A DNA stretch of 64,000 nt. Source: Orbus sasakiae (GTDB lineage: Bacteria > Pseudomonadota > Gammaproteobacteria > Enterobacterales > Orbaceae). A program made the position numbers and the translations under genes. Shown in pieces: positions 27,777-36,436 of the stretch. The notes under the pieces were generated by a model. It made no database searches. It was not told where the DNA came from and saw only the letters and a list, made by a program, of their open reading frames with translations. Each line of letters opens with the position of its first letter. Position 1 is the first letter of the stretch. The stretch covers positions 1-64,000 of the forward strand of contig NZ_BAABHY010000001.1 in the NCBI RefSeq assembly GCF_039542345.1. The letters run 5' to 3'.

Positions 27777-29524
27777 TGTACCAAGAACAACAAAAAGAAT
27801 TTACAAGTTTCGATGGATCCAATATTTTTTATCGGCATTGGCAATCAGAGCAACGTTTACAAAAAAAACGTGCAATTATTTTATTTCATCGAGGACATGA
27901 ACATTCAGGTCGAATTGCTCATTTAGTTGATGAACTGGGTCTTGATGACTTCCAATTTTTTGCTTGGGATGCACGAGGTAATGGGTTATCGCCAGGTGAG
28001 CGGGGGGATGCTGTTAATTTTGCGGTTTTAGTTCGTGATGCTCACTGCTTTGTTGAACATATTAAGCAAACATATGGCTTTGAAGAGCAAGATTTAGCGA
28101 TTATTGGTCAAAGTGTTGGCGCGGTAATTGCGGCAACATTGATCCATGATTATGTGCCCAAAGTCCGTGCATTAGTATTAGCTTCTCCGGCCTTTAGAGT
28201 GAAGTTGTATGTGCCTTTTGCCTTTTTTGGCTTGAATTTACTTTATAATGTTCGCGGTAATTTTTTTGTTAACAGTTATGTCAAACCCAAATTATTAACG
28301 CATGATAATCAGCGCATTGAATCATTTAAGTCAGATCCTTTAATTACTCGTCCTATCTCAGTAAGGGTATTATTAGACCTGTTTTCTACATCAAAACGTG
28401 TTGTCAAAGATGCTCAAGCCATACAGACCCCTACACAATTATTTGTATCCGGTTCTGACTATGTGGTTCGTAAAAAACCACAGAAGCAATTTTTTAATCA
28501 TTTAAGTTCAGCCAATAAAGAATACCATGAGATGCCGGGATTTTATCACGATACATTAGGTGAAAAAGATCGTCATATTGTGACTGAGCATATCCGACGA
28601 TTTATATCAGCCAGTTTTGCAACTGAGCCTTATACCCCGTCTTTACTTAATGCCGATAAAGTTGGTTTTACTTGTGTAGAAGCTGCGAAATTGGCGCAAC
28701 CCGTCACGAATATCTTTAAAAAAGCCTATTGGAAAATGGTCAGAGCGACACTGAAATATTCGAGTAAGCTCTCGACGGGCATTAAATTGGGTTTTGATAC
28801 CGGATTTGATTCCGGTAGCACATTAGATTATGTATACCATAATCAAGCTGCTGGTCAAACCAATTTTGGGCAATTTATTGATTTTCTGTATTTACAATCA
28901 ATAGGTTGGCGGGGAATTCGTCAACGTAAAAAGCATATTGAAGAACTTTTAACGTTAACGGTCGAGCAGATGAATCAACAAAATGAGTGTATCAATATTG
29001 TTGATATCGCAGCGGGACATGGTCGCTATATTTTAGATGCGATTAGCCAATTAAAACAGTTACCTCATTGTGTTTTATTAAGGGATTACAGTGATATTAA
29101 TATCAGTAAAGGCCAGTCACTTATTGAATCAAAAGGATTAGCAAACCTTGTTCGGTTTGAAAAAGGTGATGCTTTTAACCGACAAGAGCTCGCTTCGTTA
29201 CCCGTAAAGCCGACACTCGCAGTCGTATCTGGGTTATATGAGCTGTTTAGTGATAATCATCTGATTATGGATTCTTTAACAGGGCTTGCTGAACGTATGG
29301 ATGAAGGAAGTTATTTAATTTATACGGGTCAGCCATGGCATCCACAATTAGAATTTATTGCACGAGCATTAACTAGCCATCGTGATGGTCAAGCTTGGGT
29401 TATGCGGCGTCGAACACAGCTTGAAATGGATCAATTGGTCGAGTCTGCCGGGTTTCGTAAAATAGAGACAAGAATTGATCAGTGGGGCATTTTTACGGTT
29501 TCCGTTGCGAAGAGGATCTGTTAG
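27776..29524 (+). CDS. ynbC: YnbC-like alpha/beta hydrolase-methyltransferase fusion
   Basis: The 582-residue protein joins two enzymes. Residues 1-290 are a monoglyceride-lipase-like alpha/beta hydrolase with HRGHEHSGR, nucleophile Ser113 in GQSVGA, and a His in FYHDTLGEKDR. Residues 330-582 are a class I SAM-dependent methyltransferase with the motif-I stretch VDIAAGHGRYILDAI. The length matches E. coli YnbC (about 585). It overlaps ynbA by one base and ynbD by one base, so expression is tightly coupled. A lysophospholipase-like activity plus methylation of a lipid product is inferred; no function is proved from sequence. Confidence 0.85.
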   Translation: MYQEQQKEFTSFDGSNIFYRHWQSEQRLQKKRAIILFHRGHEHSGRIAHLVDELGLDDFQFFAWDARGNGLSPGERGDAVNFAVLVRDAHCFVEHIKQTYGFEEQDLAIIGQSVGAVIAATLIHDYVPKVRALVLASPAFRVKLYVPFAFFGLNLLYNVRGNFFVNSYVKPKLLTHDNQRIESFKSDPLITRPISVRVLLDLFSTSKRVVKDAQAIQTPTQLFVSGSDYVVRKKPQKQFFNHLSSANKEYHEMPGFYHDTLGEKDRHIVTEHIRRFISASFATEPYTPSLLNADKVGFTCVEAAKLAQPVTNIFKKAYWKMVRATLKYSSKLSTGIKLGFDTGFDSGSTLDYVYHNQAAGQTNFGQFIDFLYLQSIGWRGIRQRKKHIEELLTLTVEQMNQQNECINIVDIAAGHGRYILDAISQLKQLPHCVLLRDYSDINISKGQSLIESKGLANLVRFEKGDAFNRQELASLPVKPTLAVVSGLYELFSDNHLIMDSLTGLAERMDEGSYLIYTGQPWHPQLEFIARALTSHRDGQAWVMRRRTQLEMDQLVESAGFRKIETRIDQWGIFTVSVAKRIC

Positions 29525-30837
29525 TGTTTTTGCCACGACAAACGGGTTTATGGCGTTATTCGATTTTTTATCTCATCGTATTAAGTATTTTCTTTTTTAG
29601 TACTTACGGCTTTGCTAATTGGGTTACCGCATTACGAAGTGACGTTGGAACAGCCGTGTTTAATTGGGAAAAACAGATTCCACTATGGCCATGGACAATT
29701 ATTCCTTATTGGTCAATTGACTTATTTTATGGATTTGCAATATTACTGGCTCGGACCAAATTAGAACTCAATAATTTAGTTAAACGGCTGTTTACTGCTC
29801 AGTTTATTTGCATTATTGCTTTTTTATTATGGCCACTGATGTTTTCATTCCAACGCCCAATATTAGACGGTTACTTTGGGATGCTGTTTGATATCCTTAT
29901 GGGCTTTGATAAACCGTATAACCAAGCACCATCTTTACATATTACATTATTAGTTATCTTGTGGGCCTTTTATGTGCAACACCTGAAAGGTTGGCTGCGC
30001 TATTTTTTACACCTATGGTTTAGCCTAATTGGTATTTCAGTGCTAACTACATGGCAGCATCACTTTTTAGATGTGCCTTTAGGGGCTTTAACGGGAGCAA
30101 TATGTGTTTGGTTATGGCCAGCTGATCGTATGTCAATTTTCTATAAACCGATTTATCCTAAGCAGTGGCGATGGGCGACACTGTATTTCGTTAATATGGT
30201 TATCTCTGTCATTATTGCTTATTGGCTAGGTGGTTGGGCTTTATGGTTACTGTGGCTAAGTGCGGCCTTGGCGATTGCGACGCTAAGTTATGGTATTATT
30301 GGTGCTAATGGTTTTCAAAAACAAAAAAGCGGTCAGTTTGAACCGGTCGTTGGAGGGTTATTATTACCCTATCGATGCATTATGCGCATAAATTCACAAC
30401 TTTGGACTCGTGGGCAGCCAGCATTTAATCATGTTGTCGATAATCTTTATATCGGTAAATTACCGACTAAACGGCTTTTCACATTGCATCCATTTGCAGC
30501 TGTTATTGATTTATGTGCTGAACTTGCGGTACCAGTTTTAAAAACACATTATACCCTGATTCCTGTTTTAGATATGACTGTACCTTCAATTGAAGATTGT
30601 AAAAAAGGCGTTCAAGCAATTGATGCCGCACGACATGATGGTGATATTTTGGTTTGTTGTGCCTTGGGCTATTCACGCAGTGCAACGATAGTTTTAGCTT
30701 GGTTATTGGTTCGAGGGTTTGCAAACAATGTTGAACAGGCTATAGCAATATTAAAAAAAGCGAGACCACATGTTGTTATCAATGATAAACATCTCAATGT
30801 ACTCAACCAATGGGAAAGGCTAATTAATGAAAAATAG
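29524..30837 (+). CDS. ynbD: YnbD-like PAP2 / dual-specificity phosphatase fusion
   Basis: I start at GTG 29524, which overlaps the ynbC stop; this gives 437 residues. The N-terminal 270 residues form a multi-helix membrane domain related to PAP2 phosphatases (APSLHITLL and WQHHFLDVPLGALTG, resembling the SGH and SR-x5-H-x3-D motifs). The C-terminal 130 residues are a cytosolic dual-specificity phosphatase with the P-loop C379-ALGYS-R385 (CX5R). Such phosphatases can act on phospholipid phosphates, so a step dephosphorylating the product of YnbA is plausible, but that is inference. It overlaps the next gene by 11 bases. Confidence 0.85.
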   Translation: MFLPRQTGLWRYSIFYLIVLSIFFFSTYGFANWVTALRSDVGTAVFNWEKQIPLWPWTIIPYWSIDLFYGFAILLARTKLELNNLVKRLFTAQFICIIAFLLWPLMFSFQRPILDGYFGMLFDILMGFDKPYNQAPSLHITLLVILWAFYVQHLKGWLRYFLHLWFSLIGISVLTTWQHHFLDVPLGALTGAICVWLWPADRMSIFYKPIYPKQWRWATLYFVNMVISVIIAYWLGGWALWLLWLSAALAIATLSYGIIGANGFQKQKSGQFEPVVGGLLLPYRCIMRINSQLWTRGQPAFNHVVDNLYIGKLPTKRLFTLHPFAAVIDLCAELAVPVLKTHYTLIPVLDMTVPSIEDCKKGVQAIDAARHDGDILVCCALGYSRSATIVLAWLLVRGFANNVEQAIAILKKARPHVVINDKHLNVLNQWERLINEK

Positions 30838-31288
30838 ACAAGACAATGATGAAATCAATTTTGCAATAATGTGTGCGTTATTAAAACAAGGCCGTCATAT
30901 TGATATAACTGCATCCATAATTTTGATTTTTACTGTGTTGCAATTACTTTTTAGTGTCACCTCATTTACCCCGCCCAACCCAATCTGGTTAAGTGGATTG
31001 TTTTGTCTATTATTTTGGTTAATTCAAAAATATTATGCAATACGCGTCTCTATCGATTACATATTATTTAGTTTCTTAACTAAAAATCACACTCAAACCG
31101 ATGATTACGTTAATTCACTTGACGCGTCATTGATTAATCTCGGATTGATGAAAAATAAAAATCAGCGCACGATAAACGCTCGTCAAAAAGGTGCATTTAA
31201 TTTATTAAAAAAGCAGCTAACCGCATTTATACTTCAGGTCATTGCATGGTTAGTTTATTTAATGGGAATGATTGTTATTGCTCACTAG
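30827..31288 (+). CDS. small membrane protein of the ynb operon
   Basis: The 153-residue protein has three likely helices: about 28-47, a 55-75 pair region, and 130-152. It has hydrophilic, His/Asn-rich loops between. No family was recognised. The ATG lies inside the ynbD 3' end (11-base overlap), so it is translated from the same mRNA and probably works with the lipid enzymes. I do not recall such a gene in the E. coli ynbABCD operon, which instead has ynbB, a CDP-diglyceride synthase homologue, absent here. Confidence 0.7.
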   Translation: MKNRQDNDEINFAIMCALLKQGRHIDITASIILIFTVLQLLFSVTSFTPPNPIWLSGLFCLLFWLIQKYYAIRVSIDYILFSFLTKNHTQTDDYVNSLDASLINLGLMKNKNQRTINARQKGAFNLLKKQLTAFILQVIAWLVYLMGMIVIAH

Positions 31289-31316
31289 CGGGAATGTCTC
31301 CCGACTAGTGAGTTTT
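31281..31316. terminator. bidirectional terminator closing the ynb operon
   Basis: CTCACTAG-CGGGA...TCCCG-A-CTAGTGAG forms a long stem that includes the stop codon of the small membrane protein, followed by TTTT. The convergent srlB ends five bases beyond. Confidence 0.85.
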
Positions 31317-31320
31317 CGGA

Positions 31321-31677
31321 TTATGGTAAAAGGTGAATGGTATCACCGACATTGAGTTGTGGAAAAATTGTCGGCTCAACTTCAACTGCACCAGGAAGGA
31401 GTCCATCTTCATTTGATTTAAAGTAGATGGAAACATGACCCAGTTCTTCAAAGTTTTTATTAGCCTCACTACCCACTTGTTTGATGGTGTAAGTCTGGTT
31501 ACCCAGTTTGATTTTAGCTCCCTCAATTAATGATTCAGTCGGGTGTTCCTTAAATTCATGGATAACGCAAATTTCGCGTAAATCAGGTGTTGCCATTGGT
31601 CCAAATAGAATAATTACGTTTTCTTCTTCAAATTCGGCAACAATCGGGCCAATTTCGGTAATAACGCTATGAGCCAT
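31321..31677 (-). CDS. srlB: PTS glucitol/sorbitol-family EIIA
   Basis: EIIA passes phosphate from HPr to EIIB. The 118-residue form starts at 31677 (MAHSVITEIGPIV); the frame runs further upstream but only this start matches the family. The ELGHV/ICVIHEF region holds His residues, among them the expected phosphorylation site. The NVGDTIHLLP C-terminus is typical. It is the last gene of the operon, 22 bases after srlE. Confidence 0.9.
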   Translation of the reverse strand: MAHSVITEIGPIVAEFEEENVIILFGPMATPDLREICVIHEFKEHPTESLIEGAKIKLGNQTYTIKQVGSEANKNFEELGHVSIYFKSNEDGLLPGAVEVEPTIFPQLNVGDTIHLLP

Positions 31678-31699
31678 ATTTTTATTCCTTTTATATGAT

Positions 31700-32728
31700 T
31701 TAATACATACCAATACTAAATATCCAAGCAACAACAACGGCAAGCACGCCAGTTATCATTCGACTATATAATACTGCCGGGACCCCATATTGGACGGTTT
31801 TCGGTTTGGCTTCGCCTAATGATAAACCTACCGGAATAAAGTCACATCCTGCTTGTGCATTGATAGCAAAAAGTGCCGGTAGTGCATAAGCAACCGGAAT
31901 TGCACCGATTGCAATTTGTGAGCCAATAAGAACGCCGATGACTTGCGCAATCACAGCGCCCGGCCCTAGTATAGGGGATAAAAAAGGTAAACTACAAATG
32001 AAAGCAATGGCCATCATGCCCCATAATGAGCCCGCTAATGGCGATAAGGTTGTCGCTATTGCCGTACCGATACCCGTGTAATTAATGATCCCAATTAGCA
32101 TACTAATAAAGGCCATAAATGGAATAATATTTTTGATCAGCATGTCAGTTGAATCACGGCCAGCTTGATAAAAAATACCCATTGCTTTACCAATCCCTCT
32201 CGATAGCGTAATCAAAAAACCGTTATTTTCAGTCTGACGGTTTTGTGCTTTTATGTTGGCATATTTTTCTTTGAATTTTTGTCGATCCAAAATTGCATCA
32301 TCATCTTCTTTTGGCGCATTCTCTTCGATTTGCGTATTTGCCTGAGATTGTTCATGGGCCTGTTCCTTTAGCAAAATATTTTCTGGTCTCACGCCAGAAA
32401 CAAACAGTGCTTCGGTAATATGCTTTGCTAATGGACCACTTGGTGCTGATGGAATGACATCCACCGTTGGGATTTTTTTCATTGGATAAACCCCAATTCG
32501 CGCAGTGCCGCCACAATCAATTACTGCACACATAATTTCATCTTCTGCAATGGCATTTTTAAATCCATCAACGGCTTCCCCGCCTGATAATTCAGCAATT
32601 TTAGCCGCAACCGGATGAATACCGCCGCCAGTGACGGATAAGACTTTATTGCGTTTGTCTGTTGGAGTCAGTGTTAAACCAGTTCCCCAGCCTCCTTGGC
32701 CTTTTTCAACTAGAATTGTTTTATACAT
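31700..32728 (-). CDS. srlE: PTS glucitol/sorbitol-family EIIBC
   Basis: This 342-residue membrane protein combines an N-terminal EIIB domain, with the phosphorylated Cys72 in IDCGGTARIGVYP, and a C-terminal membrane domain (about 190-342, LSPLAGSLWGMMAI and FIPVGLSLGEAKPKTVQYGVP). Together with SrlA it forms the permease that phosphorylates a polyol during uptake. The inter-domain linker is unusually charged (EENAPKEDDDAILDRQKFK). The specificity (sorbitol or another alditol) is not fixed by the sequence. Confidence 0.93.
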   Translation of the reverse strand: MYKTILVEKGQGGWGTGLTLTPTDKRNKVLSVTGGGIHPVAAKIAELSGGEAVDGFKNAIAEDEIMCAVIDCGGTARIGVYPMKKIPTVDVIPSAPSGPLAKHITEALFVSGVRPENILLKEQAHEQSQANTQIEENAPKEDDDAILDRQKFKEKYANIKAQNRQTENNGFLITLSRGIGKAMGIFYQAGRDSTDMLIKNIIPFMAFISMLIGIINYTGIGTAIATTLSPLAGSLWGMMAIAFICSLPFLSPILGPGAVIAQVIGVLIGSQIAIGAIPVAYALPALFAINAQAGCDFIPVGLSLGEAKPKTVQYGVPAVLYSRMITGVLAVVVAWIFSIGMY

Positions 32729-32737
32729 AACAAGCTC

Positions 32738-33259
32738 CTATAGATTTTCTTTTCGCATTAAAAACTTCGTAATAAATTCGGTAATAATACCGCGCATTAA
32801 GATGATAACGATACCCGCCAAGAAATAGCGTACCGATAGGCTAGAAAGACTAAAACCAGCCTCCATTACTCCATTTGCAATGCCTAAAAAGACAAACAGT
32901 TCACCCGCATTGGCATAGGGGAACAGGCCTGTCACAGGATGAAGGAATGAGACGACAGAATCATAAAATGCGGGTTTTTGTTCCTCTTTTACGAATCGTC
33001 CAAAGGTATAAGCCATTGGATTCGTTAGCATTAACACCGATAAAATTGGCATTAAACTATAACGTAATAGCATATTTTTGGCTGAAAACTGAATTGCACG
33101 GGTGACACGTTGTTCACCGATAAAGGCGATAAGTGAATAGGTGAAGGTTAATAAGACGATTAATAGTGGGACAATTCCGGTAATAAAACCGATAAAAACT
33201 TGTCCGCCGGCTTGGAATAAACCAATAAAATGTGTTCCAAACCATTCAATATATTCCAT
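32738..33259 (-). CDS. srlA: PTS glucitol/sorbitol-family EIIC
   Basis: The 173-residue protein has about four to five helices and matches the EIIC2 subunit of the glucitol family (IEWFGTHFIGLFQAGGQ; NPMAYTFGRFVKEEQKPAFYDS; HPVTGLFPYANAGELFVFLGIA). It forms the transport channel with the SrlE membrane domain. It lies nine bases upstream of srlE in the same operon. Confidence 0.92.
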   Translation of the reverse strand: MEYIEWFGTHFIGLFQAGGQVFIGFITGIVPLLIVLLTFTYSLIAFIGEQRVTRAIQFSAKNMLLRYSLMPILSVLMLTNPMAYTFGRFVKEEQKPAFYDSVVSFLHPVTGLFPYANAGELFVFLGIANGVMEAGFSLSSLSVRYFLAGIVIILMRGIITEFITKFLMRKENL

Positions 33260-33311
33260 TGTTGACTCCTTTTTTGTATAACGACAAGAATTTAATGAAT
33301 GAGACTAATAG

Positions 33312-33701
33312 TTAGCCTGATACAACGGCACTATTAGCGGTTTTTACGATTGCTTTTTCCCATAGGGAAAGCTTTCTGATTGCTTGCTCTTGCGCAAATT
33401 TATCTATCATTTGCACTAGATTTTGATGCTGAAATTTGGTTTGCGATTTAAATTTTGCAAACACCGATTTACCTTGTAGTGTATGGCACTCTTGAATTGT
33501 TTTATTCCCATCGATGACGATAATGGCAATTGCACTGGCACCAAAAAATCGTCGTTCCATGGTTGAATATAAATGGTAGTGTTGAAAGCCTGCATATTTT
33601 GTTGTTATTTTGTGCATGAAGCTTTGGTAATAACGGATCTGAATAAAACTGAGTATGGACTGCAAGATAAAAATAGCGCTGGCAACAAGCACGATTTCCA
33701 T
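33312..33701 (-). CDS. srlM: GutM/SrlM-family protein
   Basis: This 129-residue protein has an N-terminal membrane anchor (EIVLVASAIFILQSILSFIQI) followed by a soluble part with GRR-like ERRFFGASAIAIIVIDG and TLQGKSVFAKF. Family members accompany glucitol PTS genes and are described as operon activators. It sits between the oxidoreductase and srlA, and a strong hairpin separates it from the oxidoreductase. Confidence 0.85.
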   Translation of the reverse strand: MEIVLVASAIFILQSILSFIQIRYYQSFMHKITTKYAGFQHYHLYSTMERRFFGASAIAIIVIDGNKTIQECHTLQGKSVFAKFKSQTKFQHQNLVQMIDKFAQEQAIRKLSLWEKAIVKTANSAVVSG

Positions 33702-33728
33702 GATAGTGAGCTCCTAAATTTAATGATA

Positions 33729-33757
33729 AAACAAGGGCTGCTATGGGGTAGCAGCCC
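33729..33757 (-). terminator. intra-operon terminator-like hairpin
   Basis: On the minus strand GGGCTGCTA, loop CCCCA, TAGCAGCCC is followed by TTGTTTTAT. It lies just after the oxidoreductase stop and before gutM. It should make the permease genes less expressed than the oxidoreductase, or conditional on read-through. Confidence 0.65.
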
Positions 33758-33764
33758 ATCACCG

Positions 33765-35012
33765 TTAACTAAACACTTCGTCTTGCAGTTTGCGTAGTTT
33801 CCAAACTGTGGTTGTTTCATCTAATGACACATCGTCTTCGGTAATAAAGGTACCTTTAGCTATATCGCGTTTAGCAACAACATTGCCGCTGATTAAACCA
33901 ATTGGGATATGACCATTTTTTTTCATATCTTGATGTGTTTCAAGCACTCCTCGAACACAAAAACCGCCAATACCATCGAGTCGTTCGCCCGCTTTTATGA
34001 CTTTTTTGGTCACCGCGACAGTTTCCGAAACAGGTGCTCCGCGAGGAACAATGGCCGTGTCATGATTTAAAATTGCTTTAGCGATTGTCATTGGTGTTTC
34101 AAGGCTAGCAAGATGGAAGGGACGATAAAGAATGTGATGATCACGCTCGCCTTTTTTCATGAGGTAACTGAGTTCATGACGAACATTCTCATTTTGGCCT
34201 TTGACGATCACAAAAATCCCTGGCGCTAACCCATCAACATATTCAACCACGCCAAATTGATTTAATATGCCACCATTTTCTTTGGTGTTTAAATCGTGTA
34301 AGACGGAGTCAAGATCGCCTTTGATACCGTGCATTCCAACAACATCTGGTACAAATCCCATTGCATTAGAAAGGAGATTCATTTCTGCCATGGTTTTCGT
34401 GCCGTCTTGGAAAGCGGCTAGCATATGATCTGCCATACCTTTAGATAACGCTTCTGCTCTTGCTGTTTCAGGGTTAGCATCAATTTGTAATTTATTATTT
34501 TTACCTTTCCCGACGACTAAAACTTCCATCCCCATCGATTTAGCAAATTCATACATCTCTAAAGTGGCTGCAGGTTCATCACCATCTGAACCGGTATAAA
34601 TGAGATCGGCGGCTTTAAATAATTTATACATTAATGGGCCGATAGTAATATCAATTTCAACGTTTAGAAGGACTAAATGCTTCTTGGCTAAGAGGGTTTC
34701 TAACGCAATTTTAGCGCCGACTTCAGGAACGCCCGTTGCATCAACAATAATTTCAACGTGGTTTGAATTAATAATCTCTTTAAAGTCATTGGCAATCAAA
34801 ATATCGATTTTCTTTTCTGCGCTCGCATTGTAAGCATCGGCCGCTTTTTGTGCGGCACTCAGATTAATGTCACTAATTCCCGTGACACTCATACCAGGAA
34901 TCGTTGCGATTTGGGCTATCATGCCGGCACCCATTTGACCTGCTCCAATAACACCGACTTTAATGGGGTTGTTATTTTCTTCTCTTTCTAACAATTGTTT
35001 GTATATGGTCAT
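33765..35012 (-). CDS. SAF-domain NAD(P)-dependent oxidoreductase (homoserine-dehydrogenase-like)
   Basis: The 415-residue protein has an N-terminal Rossmann fold (GVIGAGQMGAGMIAQIA, about residues 18-34) and a middle part like homoserine dehydrogenase. The C-terminal SAF domain covers about 340-410 (GNVVAKRDIAKGTFITEDDVSLDE). It belongs to the group I know as COG4091, whose substrate is generally unassigned. It is the first gene of the PTS operon, downstream of candidate operators. Because no srlD-type sorbitol-6-phosphate dehydrogenase is present, it is the obvious candidate to act on the imported phosphorylated polyol; this is inference. Confidence 0.8.
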   Translation of the reverse strand: MTIYKQLLEREENNNPIKVGVIGAGQMGAGMIAQIATIPGMSVTGISDINLSAAQKAADAYNASAEKKIDILIANDFKEIINSNHVEIIVDATGVPEVGAKIALETLLAKKHLVLLNVEIDITIGPLMYKLFKAADLIYTGSDGDEPAATLEMYEFAKSMGMEVLVVGKGKNNKLQIDANPETARAEALSKGMADHMLAAFQDGTKTMAEMNLLSNAMGFVPDVVGMHGIKGDLDSVLHDLNTKENGGILNQFGVVEYVDGLAPGIFVIVKGQNENVRHELSYLMKKGERDHHILYRPFHLASLETPMTIAKAILNHDTAIVPRGAPVSETVAVTKKVIKAGERLDGIGGFCVRGVLETHQDMKKNGHIPIGLISGNVVAKRDIAKGTFITEDDVSLDETTTVWKLRKLQDEVFS

Positions 35013-35111
35013 CTTTGTTATCTCCGCATTTAAATAATTGATTATTTTTTATCATCTTATTTTTAAAGATAAGTTTTTTTTCATTTAAGATCCAGTATCA
35101 AATCTCAAATT

Positions 35112-35144
35112 TATGACATATGTCACATATATCGACAAATGTTA
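35112..35144 (-). promoter_or_regulatory. operator region of the PTS operon
   Basis: TGACATATGTCA (35114-35125) is a perfect palindrome and CGACAAATGTTA (35133-35144) is a similar half-conserved copy 19 bp away. A like sequence precedes the regulator gene, which suggests a shared operator of the form TGACA-N2-TGTYA. The window TATGA-N6-TCACA (35112-35127) also fits a CRP site with one mismatch in the left half. Both readings are possible. Confidence 0.5.
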
Positions 35145-35159
35145 TGTTTTTGTTTTGAG

Positions 35160-35183
35160 CAAAAAAAAGCTGCCGAAGCAGCT
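35160..35183 (-). terminator. terminator of the SorC-type regulator gene
   Basis: On the minus strand AGCTGC, loop TTCG, GCAGCT is followed by eight T. It isolates the regulator transcript from the downstream PTS operon, which therefore needs its own promoter. Confidence 0.9.
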
Positions 35184-35200
35184 AAAATAACCGTTAGAAT

Positions 35201-36151
35201 TCATTTATGTGTCACATTAAGAATATATTCGGCCATTTTATCCGTAATAATGATAATATTGAGCAGTTCTGCTTTGAGTGCAGCATGTAAAGCTTGTTCT
35301 TTGTTATTGCCGCCGACAATTGCAACAACGGTCGGGATTTTCTTTAGCTCTGCTAAGCTCAATCCAATCACATGTTCATTGAGCGGACAGTTTGCTTCTT
35401 TACCATCCGCCGTGTAAAAATGAGAGTTTGAATCGCCAACAACATCGTAATAGCGCAGTTCTTCAACATCCTTATCGGTTATATAGCCAATCTCTTTCAT
35501 GGTGTTTTGCCCATAAGGGCTTGAAATACCGACAATAGCCATATCAACCGTTTTGCCTTCATTAAGCACCTCATTGATGTATTTGTTGTTGCAAAGGTCA
35601 TGCTTCATCGCTTTGTCTTCAACCAATGCTGGGGCGTAAAGGTATTTACAATTACACTGCATTTTCTTTTTTAGGTCATAACAGATTTGGTTTGAGTGCA
35701 AGTCAATCTCATCGGCGCCCATGCCACCAATTAAGGGGACGATGGTGAGGTCTTTATGATTAAAATAGGGGAACTCATTGGCAAATTTACGGATTGTTTT
35801 ACCCCATGAAATCCCCAATTTGTTAATTTTTGCAATACGTTTACTTAATGAATACGCTGCTTTTTTGGCGAGTGAATTTAAAATTTCTTCTTCAGAAAGA
35901 TTGTGAGTTGAAATCACAATGGCTTCATCAAGACCAAATTTTATTTCTAATTTCTGTTCTAACTCGACGGTATGTGCGGTTTCATCTTTAATAAAAATTT
36001 CAACGATACCAAGGTCTTTAGCATCTTGTAATTTTTTTGAGATAATTGAACGAGATATGCCAATTTTTTGGGCTATTTGGGCTTGTGTCCAACCATATTG
36101 GTAATACCACGTTGCAATTTTAACCAGGTCGCGTTTTTCTTCCCATTTCAT
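35201..36151 (-). CDS. SorC-family sugar-binding transcriptional regulator
   Basis: The 316-residue regulator has an N-terminal helix-turn-helix (YGWTQAQIAQKIGISRSIISKKL) and a large C-terminal sugar-phosphate-binding domain (VPLIGGMGADE; VVAIVGGNNKEQALHAAL). SorC-family proteins respond to phosphorylated sugars or polyols. It lies directly upstream of the PTS operon in the same direction but has its own terminator. A palindrome resembling the operon operators overlaps its presumed -10, so autoregulation is likely. Confidence 0.88.
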   Translation of the reverse strand: MKWEEKRDLVKIATWYYQYGWTQAQIAQKIGISRSIISKKLQDAKDLGIVEIFIKDETAHTVELEQKLEIKFGLDEAIVISTHNLSEEEILNSLAKKAAYSLSKRIAKINKLGISWGKTIRKFANEFPYFNHKDLTIVPLIGGMGADEIDLHSNQICYDLKKKMQCNCKYLYAPALVEDKAMKHDLCNNKYINEVLNEGKTVDMAIVGISSPYGQNTMKEIGYITDKDVEELRYYDVVGDSNSHFYTADGKEANCPLNEHVIGLSLAELKKIPTVVAIVGGNNKEQALHAALKAELLNIIIITDKMAEYILNVTHK

Positions 36152-36182
36152 GAGTGTTCTCCTGTCAAAATATCTACAAAAA

Positions 36183-36194
36183 TGACAATTGTTA
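36183..36194 (-). promoter_or_regulatory. operator-like site upstream of the SorC-type regulator
   Basis: TGACAATTGTTA matches the TGACA-N2-TGTYA pattern of the PTS operon sites and overlaps a minus-strand TTATAA that could be the -10. It lies 32 bases upstream of the regulator start. Confidence 0.45.
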
Positions 36195-36436
36195 TAATTA
36201 AAAGCAAATGATTAATGCATTGTAGCATACTTATAGTGTGACCTAAAATGTGTTATCTATCAGATTGTTGTACATTTTTTTTGATTGTTATTTTGATCAC
36301 AGATTCAGACGTCGAAACAATAGGGTTGGGAAAATGATAATTCATCGATTATCTGTTATTTGCAGCTTGACTTTCGCCTTACACTAACATTTATACTCAA
36401 GTCAAATTTTACGATGAAGTGCATGAGGAATGATAT

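Noticed and set aside
27010..30340. Possible DNA uptake signals such as AAGTGCGG and AAGCGGTC
   Set aside because: Only a few scattered imperfect matches to Pasteurellaceae uptake motifs; no excess was apparent.
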